Origin: Mycolicibacterium helvum
GTDB taxonomy: Bacteria; Actinomycetota; Actinomycetes; Mycobacteriales; Mycobacteriaceae
Direction: 5' to 3'
Assembly (NCBI RefSeq): GCF_010731895.1
Contig: NZ_AP022596.1
Coordinates: 3,224,001 to 3,288,000, forward strand
Length of the DNA stretch: 64,000 nucleotides
In this document: positions 56,083 to 64,000 of the stretch, piece after piece
Numbering within the stretch: position 1 is the first letter of the stretch
How the letters are laid out: each line of letters begins with the position of its first letter
Notes under the pieces: model-generated
What the model was told of the DNA's origin: nothing
Database searches by the model: none
What the model saw: the letters and a program-made list of their open reading frames with translations, nothing else
Translations under genes and position numbers: made by a program

Positions 56083-56877
56083 ATGCCCGCTACGCCAGGC
56101 GCGTTCGATCTCACCGGTCAGGTTGCCCTGGTCACCGGGTCGAGCAGCGAGATCGGTATTGGTTTCGCCTCGGCGCGGCTGCTGGGGCAACTCGGGGCCG
56201 CGGTGATGGTGACCGGCACCACCGACCGGGTCCACCGGCGTGCCGAGGAGCTTGCGAGTATTGGCATTGCGGCCGATGCGCATATCGCGGACCTGTTCGA
56301 CCGCGACGCTGCCAGTGGGCTGGTCGCGGCCGCAGTCGCGGCGTTCGGCAAGCTCGACATCCTGGTGAACAATGCCGGCCTGGCATCGGTACACAGCCCG
56401 GAAGAGCCCAACTCGCTGATGGTGATGACCGACGACGAGTGGTCACTTGCTTTGCGCCGCAACCTCGACAGCGCGTTCTATGTCACCAGGGCCGCACTGC
56501 CGGGGATGGTGGAACGCGGATACGGCCGCATCGTCAACGTGGGCTCGACGGCCGGTGTGCTGACCGCCTACACCGGCGACGTCGGGTATCACACCGCCAA
56601 GGCGGCGATGCTGGGTATGACCCGGTCGCTGGCCGTGGACTACGCCAAGAACGGCATCACCGCCAACTTGGTACTGCCCGGCTGGATCGCGACGGCGGCC
56701 CAGTTGCCCTCCGAGGTCGCCGCGGGAGAGGCCACGCCGATCGGGCGGTCGGCCACCGCCGACGAGGTCGCGTCCGGCGTCGCCTACCTGGCCACGCCAG
56801 GGGCCTCGTACGTCACGGGCACGACGTTGATCATCGACGGCGGCAACGCCATCGCCGGAGCGACGCCAGCGGCCTAG
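56083..56877 (+). CDS. short-chain dehydrogenase divergent from the binding-protein operon
   Basis: 264 residues from ATG 56083. SDR motifs: VTGSSSEIGIGFASARLL (the usual GxxxGxG has Ser-Ser-Glu spacing), NNAGLASV, NVGSTAG and YHTAKAAMLG. The shared control region suggests coregulation with the binding-protein operon. The substrate is unknown; an alcohol or hydroxy acid derived from the imported compound is possible. It converges on prrB with a four-base overlap. Confidence 0.86.
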   Translation: MPATPGAFDLTGQVALVTGSSSEIGIGFASARLLGQLGAAVMVTGTTDRVHRRAEELASIGIAADAHIADLFDRDAASGLVAAAVAAFGKLDILVNNAGLASVHSPEEPNSLMVMTDDEWSLALRRNLDSAFYVTRAALPGMVERGYGRIVNVGSTAGVLTAYTGDVGYHTAKAAMLGMTRSLAVDYAKNGITANLVLPGWIATAAQLPSEVAAGEATPIGRSATADEVASGVAYLATPGASYVTGTTLIIDGGNAIAGATPAA

Positions 56878-58211
56878 TGCGGTGCGGGCAGCTTCAGCAC
56901 CAGCCGCGCGCCACCGAGTGCGCTGTCCTCCAACGAGGCTGTCCCGCCGTGTAATTCGGCCTGCTGGGCCACCAGCGCCAGGCCGAGCCCGGAACCCGAA
57001 TGCGAGGCCGTCGATCCGCGAGCGAAGCGCTCGAAGACCGCCGAGCGTTCCGCCTCCGGAACGCCGGAGCCGTTGTCGTCGACGGCGATCTCGACACCGT
57101 CGCGCGAGCTGACCGCCGACAGTTGCACCCGGGTGGCGCCACCGTGCTTGACCGCGTTGGCGATCGCGTTATCGACCGCCAGCCGAAGACCGGCAGGCAG
57201 ACCGATGATGATGCACGTTGGCGAGGGCGCCAGTGACACGTCGAGGTCGGGGTACACCCGCATCGCGTCGTGCGCGGCGCGGTCGAGTAGCTCGGTGATG
57301 TCGACGGGAACGTGATCGGCTTCCGTTGAAAGTTCGCCCTGGGCAAGGCGTTCCAGTGCACCGAGGGTGGCTTCGATGCGGTTCTGGGTGCGTGCGACAT
57401 CGCCGAGCAATTCCTTGCGCTGCTCCTCGGTCACCTCCAGAGTGGTCAGCACCTCGAGATTGGTGCGCATCGCGGTCAGCGGCGTGCGTAGCTCGTGGGC
57501 CGACACTGCGGCGAAATCGCGGGCCGAGGCCAGTGCTGCCTGGGTCCGCTCCTGTTCGGTCCAGATCCGCTCCAGCAGTCCTTTGATCGCCTCGCCGATC
57601 TCCACTGCTTCGGTGGCGCCGCCGATCTCGACATCGGGCGCCTTGTCACCGGCCTGGATCTGTCGGGTCTGGGCGGCCAGTCGCCGCAGCGGACGGACCG
57701 CGAACGTGGCCAGCAGCCAGCCGAGCAGACCCGCCGCGCCGACGGCGAGTGCGCAGATGATCAACACCCGGCGATGCAGGTTGTTGGTGTCGGCGATGGT
57801 GTCGTCGTAGGTGGCGCCGACTTCGAGTGTGGTGGTCTCCGGGTAGGACAGCTCAACCGTGCGCACCCGGTAGCGGACGCCGTCGACCTCGGTGGTGGCG
57901 TAGTCGGAGTCCAGTCGGGGCAGCACGACGTCGGAGTTGGACCGGACCGCGTCGCCGCGGCGAACGGTGATCACTACGTCCTGGTCGTTGGGTGACGGCG
58001 GGATCTGGTCGAGCCCGCGCGGGACGAACGGAACAGCGAAGCCCGCAGCTTCGTCCAGTCGCCGGTCCAGGCGTTCCAGGCGGTCGTTGGTGATGCCGAT
58101 CCAGACGATGGTGCCCACGATGGTCACCACGATCGCCGCGCCGATTGCCGTCGCGAACGCCACGCGGGTGCGCAGCGAAGGGGTGCGGCGGAAGATGCGC
58201 GCGAGCTTCAC
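56874..58211 (-). CDS. prrB: sensor histidine kinase PrrB
   Basis: 445 residues from GTG 58209-58211, giving a start and length matching the mycobacterial PrrB (Rv0902c). Two membrane helices (about 18-38 and 145-167) flank an extracytoplasmic sensor loop. Then come HAMP, the H-box SAHELRTPLTAMRTN, N-box AVDNAIANAVKHGG and G-boxes DNGSGVP and GSGLGLALV. It phosphorylates PrrA. The PrrAB system is conserved in mycobacteria and linked to respiration, nitrogen and intracellular adaptation. Confidence 0.95.
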   Translation of the reverse strand: MKLARIFRRTPSLRTRVAFATAIGAAIVVTIVGTIVWIGITNDRLERLDRRLDEAAGFAVPFVPRGLDQIPPSPNDQDVVITVRRGDAVRSNSDVVLPRLDSDYATTEVDGVRYRVRTVELSYPETTTLEVGATYDDTIADTNNLHRRVLIICALAVGAAGLLGWLLATFAVRPLRRLAAQTRQIQAGDKAPDVEIGGATEAVEIGEAIKGLLERIWTEQERTQAALASARDFAAVSAHELRTPLTAMRTNLEVLTTLEVTEEQRKELLGDVARTQNRIEATLGALERLAQGELSTEADHVPVDITELLDRAAHDAMRVYPDLDVSLAPSPTCIIIGLPAGLRLAVDNAIANAVKHGGATRVQLSAVSSRDGVEIAVDDNGSGVPEAERSAVFERFARGSTASHSGSGLGLALVAQQAELHGGTASLEDSALGGARLVLKLPAPH

Positions 58212-58215
58212 GACG

Positions 58216-58917
58216 TCACTGAGTGCGCAACACGAAGCCCACGCCGCGTACGGTGTGCAGCAGTCGGGGCGCGCCGCCGGCTTCAAGCTTGCGGCGCAGA
58301 TAACCGATGAAGACGTCGACGACGTTGGTGTCGGCGGCGAAGTCGTAACCCCACACCAGCTCGAGCAGCTGGGCACGGGACAGCACGGCGGTCTTGTGTT
58401 CGGCGAGCACCGCAAGCAGATCGAACTCACGCTTGGTGAGGTCGACGTCGACGCCGTTGACCCTGGCCCGCCGGCCCGGGATGTCGACCTCGAGCGGGCC
58501 GACCTGAATGGTCTCCGAGGAGAACGTCGCCGTCGCGCCCCGTCGGCGCAGCAGCGCCTTGACCCGGGCCACCAGCTCGGCCAGCACGAACGGTTTGACC
58601 AGGTAGTCGTCCGCCCCGGCCTCCAGGCCGGCGACCCGGTCGTCGACCGAGCTGCGGGCCGAGAGCACGCAGACCGGCACGTCGTTGTCCATCGCGCGCA
58701 ACGCGGTCACCACGCTCACGCCGTCCAGCACCGGCATGTTGATGTCGAGGACGATCGCGTCGGGTCTGGTTTCGGTGGCCGAGCGCAGGGCTTCGGCGCC
58801 GTCGACGGCGGTGGCCACCTCGAATCCGGATAGCCGCAGCCCGCGCTCCAGCGATGCGAGCACGTCGGGATCGTCATCGACCACCAGTACTCGGGGTGCC
58901 GCTGAACTACTGTCCAT
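58216..58917 (-). CDS. prrA: response regulator PrrA
   Basis: 233 residues from ATG 58915-58917. The receiver domain has the acidic pocket VVDDD, the phospho-aspartate in [11 protein letters not shown] and the lysine in DDYLVKPF. The OmpR-type winged helix ([37 protein letters not shown]) follows. The sequence is nearly that of M. tuberculosis PrrA as I recall it. prrB starts four bases after its stop, one operon. Confidence 0.97.
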   Translation of the reverse strand: MDSSSAAPRVLVVDDDPDVLASLERGLRLSGFEVATAVDGAEALRSATETRPDAIVLDINMPVLDGVSVVTALRAMDNDVPVCVLSARSSVDDRVAGLEAGADDYLVKPFVLAELVARVKALLRRRGATATFSSETIQVGPLEVDIPGRRARVNGVDVDLTKREFDLLAVLAEHKTAVLSRAQLLELVWGYDFAADTNVVDVFIGYLRRKLEAGGAPRLLHTVRGVGFVLRTQ

Positions 58918-59126
58918 GGCCCATATCTTGCCTGATCGACGGCCGTACCAGTGGGAGGCCGCTGCGACACGGCGACATCCGGGGGATGGGTTTGACCTCA
59001 ATCATCGTTCAGGTTTTAGCGTGGTGACGACGTGGCCGATAACCGATTGCCGTGCGTGCGATCATCGAACGTGGGGGTCGTGTCGTACTAGCCGCATATG
59101 TTCAGTGGTGGTCGGTAACTGAGGAA

Positions 59127-61100
59127 ATGGTTGACGCGGTGGATGTGGTGCCTTCTGTTCCAGGTGGGCTGCGCGAAACCCGGGTGCGCTCGGATCCGGC
59201 TATCGCCGCGCCACGTCCAGCGCCACGGGCCGCCTCCGATCTGTTCCGGTTGCTGCCGTATCTGATGCCCTATCGCGCGCGCTGGATCACGATGATCACC
59301 GTCGCGATCACGAGTCTGGTGGCCACTGTCGCCATCCCGCTGATGACGAAGGCGGTGATCGACGGGCCGGTCCGCCACCAGGACCAGCGGGGCTTGTGGG
59401 TGCTCGGTACGGCGGCCATGGCGGTGGGCGTCTCCGAGGCGGTGCTGTGGTTCATCCGCCGCTGGCTGGTGGCCCGGGCGACCATGGGGGTGGAGGTCGA
59501 TATCCGCAAGGATCTCTACGCCCGGCTGCAGATCCTGCCGATGTCGTTTCACGGCCGCTGGCAATCCGGCCAGCTGTTGTCGCGAATCATGAACGACCTC
59601 AGCGTTATTCGACGGCTGCTCTCGTTCGGGTTGGTCTTTCTGATCCTCAATGTCCTGCAGATCATCATCGTCACGATCATCTTGCTGGCGATGTACTGGC
59701 CGCTCGGGGTGGTGGTGCTCGTCTCGATCGCGCCGATCACCGTTACCGTGCTGCATTTCGAGCGTGCCTTCACCCGGCTGTCCCGCCAAGCCCAGGACCA
59801 GGCCGGCCACGTCGCCACCCAGGTCGAGGAATCGGCGCTGGGATTGCGCGCGGTGAAATCATTCGGCCGCGAAGACTACGTCTACGACCGGTTCGACGAG
59901 CAGGCCAGCGGGCTCTATGACACCCAGATCCAGAAGGTCGCGGTGTCGGCCAAGTTCTGGACGATGCTCGAGGTGATTCCCAACCTCACGCTGATCGTCG
60001 TGCTGGGCTTCGGGGCCTACGCCGCTGGGCACGGGCTGGTCACCCTCGGCACCCTCGTCGCGTTCATCACGATGATGCTGTCGCTGGTCTGGCCGATCGC
60101 CTCGCTCGGCTTCCTGCTGTCGATGACCCAGGAGGCGATGACGGCGGCCAACCGGATCGCCGAGATCTTCGATGCCCCCCGCGAGATCACCGACGGGCCT
60201 GGCACGGCCGTGCCGCGCGGCGGCCGGTTGGAGCTAGCCGACGTCGGTTTTTGTTTCCCTGACAGCGACGCTTTCGCGTTGCGCCACGTCAACGTCACCG
60301 TCGAACCGGGGGAGACCCTGGCTCTGGTGGGCGCCACCGGTTCCGGCAAGTCGGTGCTGGCGTCGCTGCTGCCCAGGCTCTACGACGTCACCGAAGGCGC
60401 GATCCGCATCGACGGCATCGATATCCGCGAGCTGTCCCTTGAGGCGCTCCGCGAGACTGTCGCCACCGCCTTCGAGGACCCGACCCTGTTCTCGATGTCG
60501 GTGGCCGAGAACCTGCGACTCGGACGATCCGAGGCATCCGACGACGACCTCACCAGGGCCATCGAGATCGCCGCCGCCCAGTTCGTCTACGACCTGCCAT
60601 TCGGCCTGCAGACCCGGATCGGGGAACAAGGCATGAGCCTGTCGGGCGGTCAGCGGCAACGACTTTCACTGGCCCGCGCCATCCTGGCCGCGCCGCGGAT
60701 CCTGGTGCTCGACGACACGCTGTCGGCCCTTGACGTCCATACCGAAGCCCAGGTCACCGCGGCGTTACGGCGAGTGCTGGTCGGTGTCACGGCGGTGGTG
60801 GTCGCCCACCGAGCCTCGACGGTGCTGCTCGCCGACAAGGTCGCGCTGCTCGACACGGTCGACGGCGCGGGCACCATCACCCACATCGGCACCCACGCCG
60901 AATTGCTGGCCACCGTGCCGCGCTACCGCTTCCTGCTGGCGGCCGACGACGAGCTAGACGACGGCTGTGAGCCCAGGCCCGGGTGGGAGGACGACGACCA
61001 GCGCCGACGGCTCGACCGTGCGTACGAGGAGGCCTGCGAGCAGCGTGACGCTGTGCGCCGGGCCGCCGATTACTCGGGGTCGGAAGGCAGGCCACGATGA
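59127..61100 (+). CDS. ABC exporter half (heterodimer subunit 1)
   Basis: About 657 residues: six-helix membrane domain and a nucleotide-binding domain with Walker A GATGSGKS, LSGGQRQRL and an HR switch. Walker B reads ILVLDDTLSALD, with Asp in place of the catalytic Glu, so its own ATP site is the degenerate one. A charged C-terminal tail of about 50 residues follows. The start is uncertain: ATG 59127 directly follows GAGGAA, GTG 59139 is better spaced, and the frame is open from 59052. It overlaps subunit 2 by four bases. The substrate is unknown; mycobacterial homologues handle lipids or drugs. Confidence 0.88.
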   Translation: MVDAVDVVPSVPGGLRETRVRSDPAIAAPRPAPRAASDLFRLLPYLMPYRARWITMITVAITSLVATVAIPLMTKAVIDGPVRHQDQRGLWVLGTAAMAVGVSEAVLWFIRRWLVARATMGVEVDIRKDLYARLQILPMSFHGRWQSGQLLSRIMNDLSVIRRLLSFGLVFLILNVLQIIIVTIILLAMYWPLGVVVLVSIAPITVTVLHFERAFTRLSRQAQDQAGHVATQVEESALGLRAVKSFGREDYVYDRFDEQASGLYDTQIQKVAVSAKFWTMLEVIPNLTLIVVLGFGAYAAGHGLVTLGTLVAFITMMLSLVWPIASLGFLLSMTQEAMTAANRIAEIFDAPREITDGPGTAVPRGGRLELADVGFCFPDSDAFALRHVNVTVEPGETLALVGATGSGKSVLASLLPRLYDVTEGAIRIDGIDIRELSLEALRETVATAFEDPTLFSMSVAENLRLGRSEASDDDLTRAIEIAAAQFVYDLPFGLQTRIGEQGMSLSGGQRQRLSLARAILAAPRILVLDDTLSALDVHTEAQVTAALRRVLVGVTAVVVAHRASTVLLADKVALLDTVDGAGTITHIGTHAELLATVPRYRFLLAADDELDDGCEPRPGWEDDDQRRRLDRAYEEACEQRDAVRRAADYSGSEGRPR

Positions 61101-62914
61101 CCGCGACCGAGTGGCGGGGCCGCCTCGACGAAGCGCCCGACGACCTGCCGATCGACGAGGCCAGCCCGCGCCGCCGGGAGGCCCGTGCGCTGCTGGGCTC
61201 GTTGCTTGCACCGTTCACAATGACCGTTGGGCTGCTGGCGCTGGTGGTCATTGTGGAAAACGTTGCGCGGCTATCTGTTCCGCTACTGGTTCAGCGCGGT
61301 ATCGACCACGCCATCCCGCCGCTGGTGGCCGGCGGCTCGGCTCGTGAGCTGATCATCGTCGTTGTGGTGCTGTGCGGTGTGGTGTGCGTCCAGGCGATCA
61401 GTCGGCTGATGTTCCTGAATCGCTCCGGGCGCATCGGCCAGCGGGTGCTGCTGGAAGTGCGCCGTCGGGTTTTCCGGCATTTTCAGCGCCTCGACGTGGC
61501 GTTCCACGACCGCTACACGTCCGGGCGGGTGGTCAGCCGGTTGACCAACGACGTCGAGGCGATCCAGGACATGCTGGAGACGGGTTTCGACAGCTTGATC
61601 ACCGCTGTCCTGACGTTGTTCGGCACGGCGATCCTGCTGGTCGTCCTCGACGTGCGACTGGGGCTGGTGTGCTTGGCCGCCTTCCCAATTCTGGTCGCGC
61701 TGGTGTGGTGGTTCTCGTCCGCGTCGGCCAAGACCTACCGCCGGGTTCGGGAAAGCGCAGCGTTGGTCATCGTGCAGTTCGTCGAGACGATGACCGGCAT
61801 CAAGGCGGTGCAGGCCTATCGCCGCGAGCCGCGCAATCAGGAGATCTTCGACGAGGTCGCGGATCGGTACCGCGCGGACAACGAAGAGACCTTTCGGCAG
61901 TTGGCGATCTTCATGCCGGCGGTCAAGCTCGTCGGCAATCTGGCCACCGGCGCGGTGCTGCTGTACGGCGGCTCCAGGGTGCTGCACGGCGAGATGACGG
62001 TCGGCACCCTGGCGGCGTTCCTGCTGTACCTGCGGATGTTCTTCGAACCGATGCAGGAGATCTCGCAGTTCTTCAACACTTTCCAGTCGGCGTCATCGGC
62101 GCTGGAGAAGCTCGCCGGGGTGTTAGCCCAGGAGCCGGCGATCGCCGACCCGCCGGTGCCGGTGCACCCGGAGCGCATACGCGGTGAGATCGCTTTCGGC
62201 ACCGTGCAATTCAGCTATGTGCCGGATCGCTTGGTGCTGCCGGGGCTGTCGGTCGTCGTGCCGGCCGGGCAGACCGTCGCGCTGGTTGGCACCACCGGCG
62301 CGGGTAAAACCACCATCGCCAAACTCATCGCGCGGTTCTACGACCCGACATCGGGGGCAGTCACCCTCGACGGCGTTGCTCTGCGCGATTTCGCGCAGAG
62401 CGACCTGCGCCGCCACGTCGTGATGGTCACCCAGGAGAACTTCCTGTTTTCCGGGACCGTCGCCGACAACATCCGCTTCGGTCGGCCGACGGCGACGGAC
62501 GCCGAGGTGCACGCCGCCGCGGTCGCGGTGGGGGCGCACGAGTTCATCGCGGCGCTGCCCGAGGGCTACGACACCGACGTGGCCACCCGTGGGGGACGGT
62601 TGTCCGCCGGACAGCGACAGCTGATCGCATTCGGCCGAGCGTTCCTCGCCGACCCGGCGGTGCTGATCCTCGACGAGGCGACCTCATCGCTGGACATCCC
62701 GAGCGAGCGGCTGGTACAGCGGGCGCTGCGGACGGTGCTGGCCGACCGGACGGCGCTGATCATCGCCCACCGGTTGTCGACGGTCGAGATCGCCGACCGG
62801 GTGCTGGTGCTCGAGCACGGCCGCATCGTCGAGGACGGCCCGCCGGGTGAGCTCATCGACTCCCAGGGCCGTTATGCCGCGTTGCACCGGGCCTGGCTGG
62901 AATCGCTGGCCTGA
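61097..62914 (+). CDS. ABC exporter half (heterodimer subunit 2)
   Basis: 605 residues. Membrane domain with six helices (about 35-330), then a nucleotide-binding domain with Walker A GTTGAGKTT, Q-loop TQENFLF, signature LSAGQRQLI, full Walker B VLILDEATSSLD and IAHRLSTV. It provides the catalytic glutamate, and subunit 1 provides the LSGGQ facing it. ATG 61097 overlaps the preceding stop. Together they form an asymmetric heterodimeric exporter. Confidence 0.9.
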   Translation: MTATEWRGRLDEAPDDLPIDEASPRRREARALLGSLLAPFTMTVGLLALVVIVENVARLSVPLLVQRGIDHAIPPLVAGGSARELIIVVVVLCGVVCVQAISRLMFLNRSGRIGQRVLLEVRRRVFRHFQRLDVAFHDRYTSGRVVSRLTNDVEAIQDMLETGFDSLITAVLTLFGTAILLVVLDVRLGLVCLAAFPILVALVWWFSSASAKTYRRVRESAALVIVQFVETMTGIKAVQAYRREPRNQEIFDEVADRYRADNEETFRQLAIFMPAVKLVGNLATGAVLLYGGSRVLHGEMTVGTLAAFLLYLRMFFEPMQEISQFFNTFQSASSALEKLAGVLAQEPAIADPPVPVHPERIRGEIAFGTVQFSYVPDRLVLPGLSVVVPAGQTVALVGTTGAGKTTIAKLIARFYDPTSGAVTLDGVALRDFAQSDLRRHVVMVTQENFLFSGTVADNIRFGRPTATDAEVHAAAVAVGAHEFIAALPEGYDTDVATRGGRLSAGQRQLIAFGRAFLADPAVLILDEATSSLDIPSERLVQRALRTVLADRTALIIAHRLSTVEIADRVLVLEHGRIVEDGPPGELIDSQGRYAALHRAWLESLA

Positions 62915-62942
62915 CGCCCGGCGCGAGCGCAGACTGCGAAGT

Positions 62943-63629
62943 ATGCGGCGCTACGTCGATCGCGCTGATGCCGGCCGGCGGCTGGCCGGCTGGCTGCTGG
63001 GTTATCGAGGTGCTGATCCCCGGGTCGCTCCGCTCCTGCCCGCCGGGCGAGCCCCGGTGGTGCTAGGCCTCCCGCGCGGCGGCGTTCCGGTGGCCTATGA
63101 GGTGGCCAAGGCATTGGCGGCCCCGCTGGACGTGCTCGTGGTGCGCAAGCTCGGGGTACCGAGCCAACCCGAGCTGGCGTTCGGCGCCATCGGTGAGGGT
63201 GGCGTGCGGGTGCTCAACGACTCGGTGCTGCGGCATGTGGTGGTCAGCGATGCCGAGATCGCCGAGGTGGAGGCCGGCCAGCGCACCGAACTGCGACGTC
63301 GCGTCGAGGCCTACCGCGGTGACCGGGCCCCGATTCCGCTGACCGGCCGGGTGGTGGTGATCGTCGACGACGGATTCGCGACCGGCTCGACCGCCCGCGC
63401 GGCGTGTCTGGTGGCCCGCGCCCACGGCGCGGCCACGGTGGTGCTGGCCGCCCCGATCGGCGCGCCCGGCACGATCGACGAATTGCGCGACTACGCCGAC
63501 GACGTCGTATGTCCGGGTGCCCCAGCTCATTTCAGCGCGGTGGGCCAAGGCTACGACAACTTCCAGCAGACTTCCGACGAGGAAGTCGGCACCCTACTGC
63601 GGTGCGCCGAGCACGGCTTTACGCAATAA
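62943..63629 (+). CDS. phosphoribosyltransferase-domain protein
   Basis: 228 residues from ATG 62943. The PRPP-binding motif is VVVIVDDGFATGSTARAA (about residues 139-156). GLPRGGVPVAYEVAKAL and RKLGVPSQPELAFGAIGEGG are typical of an uncharacterised actinobacterial PRTase group. Residues about 26-33 (PRVAPLLPAGR region) are encoded by a dispersed repeat copy, which looks like an insertion in a surface loop. The nucleobase is unknown. Confidence 0.85.
   Translation: MRRYVDRADAGRRLAGWLLGYRGADPRVAPLLPAGRAPVVLGLPRGGVPVAYEVAKALAAPLDVLVVRKLGVPSQPELAFGAIGEGGVRVLNDSVLRHVVVSDAEIAEVEAGQRTELRRRVEAYRGDRAPIPLTGRVVVIVDDGFATGSTARAACLVARAHGAATVVLAAPIGAPGTIDELRDYADDVVCPGAPAHFSAVGQGYDNFQQTSDEEVGTLLRCAEHGFTQ
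63019..63042 (+). repeat. copy of the 24-bp dispersed repeat inside the PRTase gene
   Basis: Same orientation on the plus strand as the copies at 10617-10676, with one mismatch (GCTC in place of GCTT in the middle). It is read in a different protein frame here, giving PRVAPLLPAG rather than AGRSEATRE, so it is conserved as DNA and not as protein. Confidence 0.75.
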
Positions 63630-63669
63630 TGAGTTAATCAGCGATACAGGTGAAACAGGGGCACTGCCT

Positions 63670-64000
63670 CTGAGTGATTATCCGCGCCCGAATGTGGCGG
63701 TCGACACCGCACTGCTGACCCTCGATCCGGCCGACCCGGAGTTGATGGTTCTGCAGGTGCGTCGCGCCGACGCCCCTGGCTGGGGGCTGCCGGGAACCTT
63801 CCTGCACCCCGGCGAGCGGCTTGCCGACGCGGTCGAGCGGTCACTACAAGCCAAGGCCGATGTGCGCGGGCTGCGCCCACGTCAGCTGCATGTGTTCGAC
63901 GACCCCGGGCGGGACAGCCGCGGTTGGACACTGTCGGTGGCGCACGTTGAAATCGTGCCGATACGCCGACTCGACTCCCGCAGGCCGGGCCAGACGCGAC
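63670..64000 (+). CDS. degenerate Nudix-domain protein (NrtR-like), N-terminal part
   Basis: Open frame from about 63670 to the right edge, about 110 residues. The pattern WGLPGTFLHPGERLADAVERSL is a Nudix box in shape, but the catalytic REXXEE glutamates are replaced (RSLQAK). This is expected of NrtR-type Nudix regulators, which bind ADP-ribose without cleaving it; the DNA-binding C-terminus would lie outside the window. No ATG, GTG or TTG begins the conserved SDYPRPNVAVDTAL stretch. CTG 63670, eight bases after AGGGG, is the likely start; GTG 63694 is the alternative. Confidence 0.65.
   Translation, partial: MSDYPRPNVAVDTALLTLDPADPELMVLQVRRADAPGWGLPGTFLHPGERLADAVERSLQAKADVRGLRPRQLHVFDDPGRDSRGWTLSVAHVEIVPIRRLDSRRPGQTR

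Overview
The window comes from a high-GC mycobacterium, most likely a fast-growing environmental Mycolicibacterium. The evidence is gene order: an XPB helicase, a molybdopterin cluster around rpfA, cspB, sepH, serC, fprB, citA, gltA2 and prrA/prrB follow each other much as Rv0861c to Rv0903c do in M. tuberculosis (recalled, not searched). The PE/PPE genes found inside that stretch in M. tuberculosis are absent. Blocks of accessory metabolism and transport genes are present instead. I see no tRNA, rRNA, CRISPR array, insertion sequence or prophage.

Layout. 1-6.5 kb: tail of an acyl-CoA synthetase, a 0.5 kb gap ending in two hairpins, an amidase, an F420-type oxidoreductase, a DUF35/thiolase-like pair and a secreted PE-PPE-domain hydrolase. 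6.7-15.8 kb: XPB helicase with a WYL-like partner, moaC-mog-moaE, rpfA behind a probable c-di-AMP riboswitch and a CRP-type site, then moaD, moaA and a YccF protein. 15.9-27.8 kb: conserved mycobacterial core (cspB, a glutathionyl-hydroquinone-reductase-like protein, MFS, DUF3027, MarR, SpoU methyltransferase, sepH, serC, a diiron oxygenase and fprB). 27.8-35.7 kb: an iron-siderophore transport island with two IdeR-type boxes, a FecCD-type importer, a binding lipoprotein and a heterodimeric exporter-fold ABC transporter. 35.8-43.9 kb: citA, pdxH, MFS, two TetR paralogues, gltA2, then an MFS/MarR pair. 44-49.8 kb: a divergent locus with a class III aminotransferase-like phospho-lyase, an APC permease, an APH-family kinase, an SDR and a GntR regulator. 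49.8-56.9 kb: FKBP isomerase, SDRs, a hydroxyacid dehydrogenase, a class II aldolase and an orphan binding protein-TetR-ureohydrolase operon. 56.9-64 kb: prrB/prrA, a heterodimeric ABC exporter, a phosphoribosyltransferase and the start of a degenerate Nudix protein.

Main points of interest. The iron island has boxes that touch the start codons, and one ABC half-transporter has lost its ATP-site motifs. The 44-49.8 kb locus looks like a pathway that phosphorylates an amino alcohol and then eliminates the phosphate. rpfA may be under both cAMP-receptor and c-di-AMP control. A 24-bp repeat occurs four times, twice inside the start of one gene, once beside a ribosome binding site and once inside an enzyme gene.
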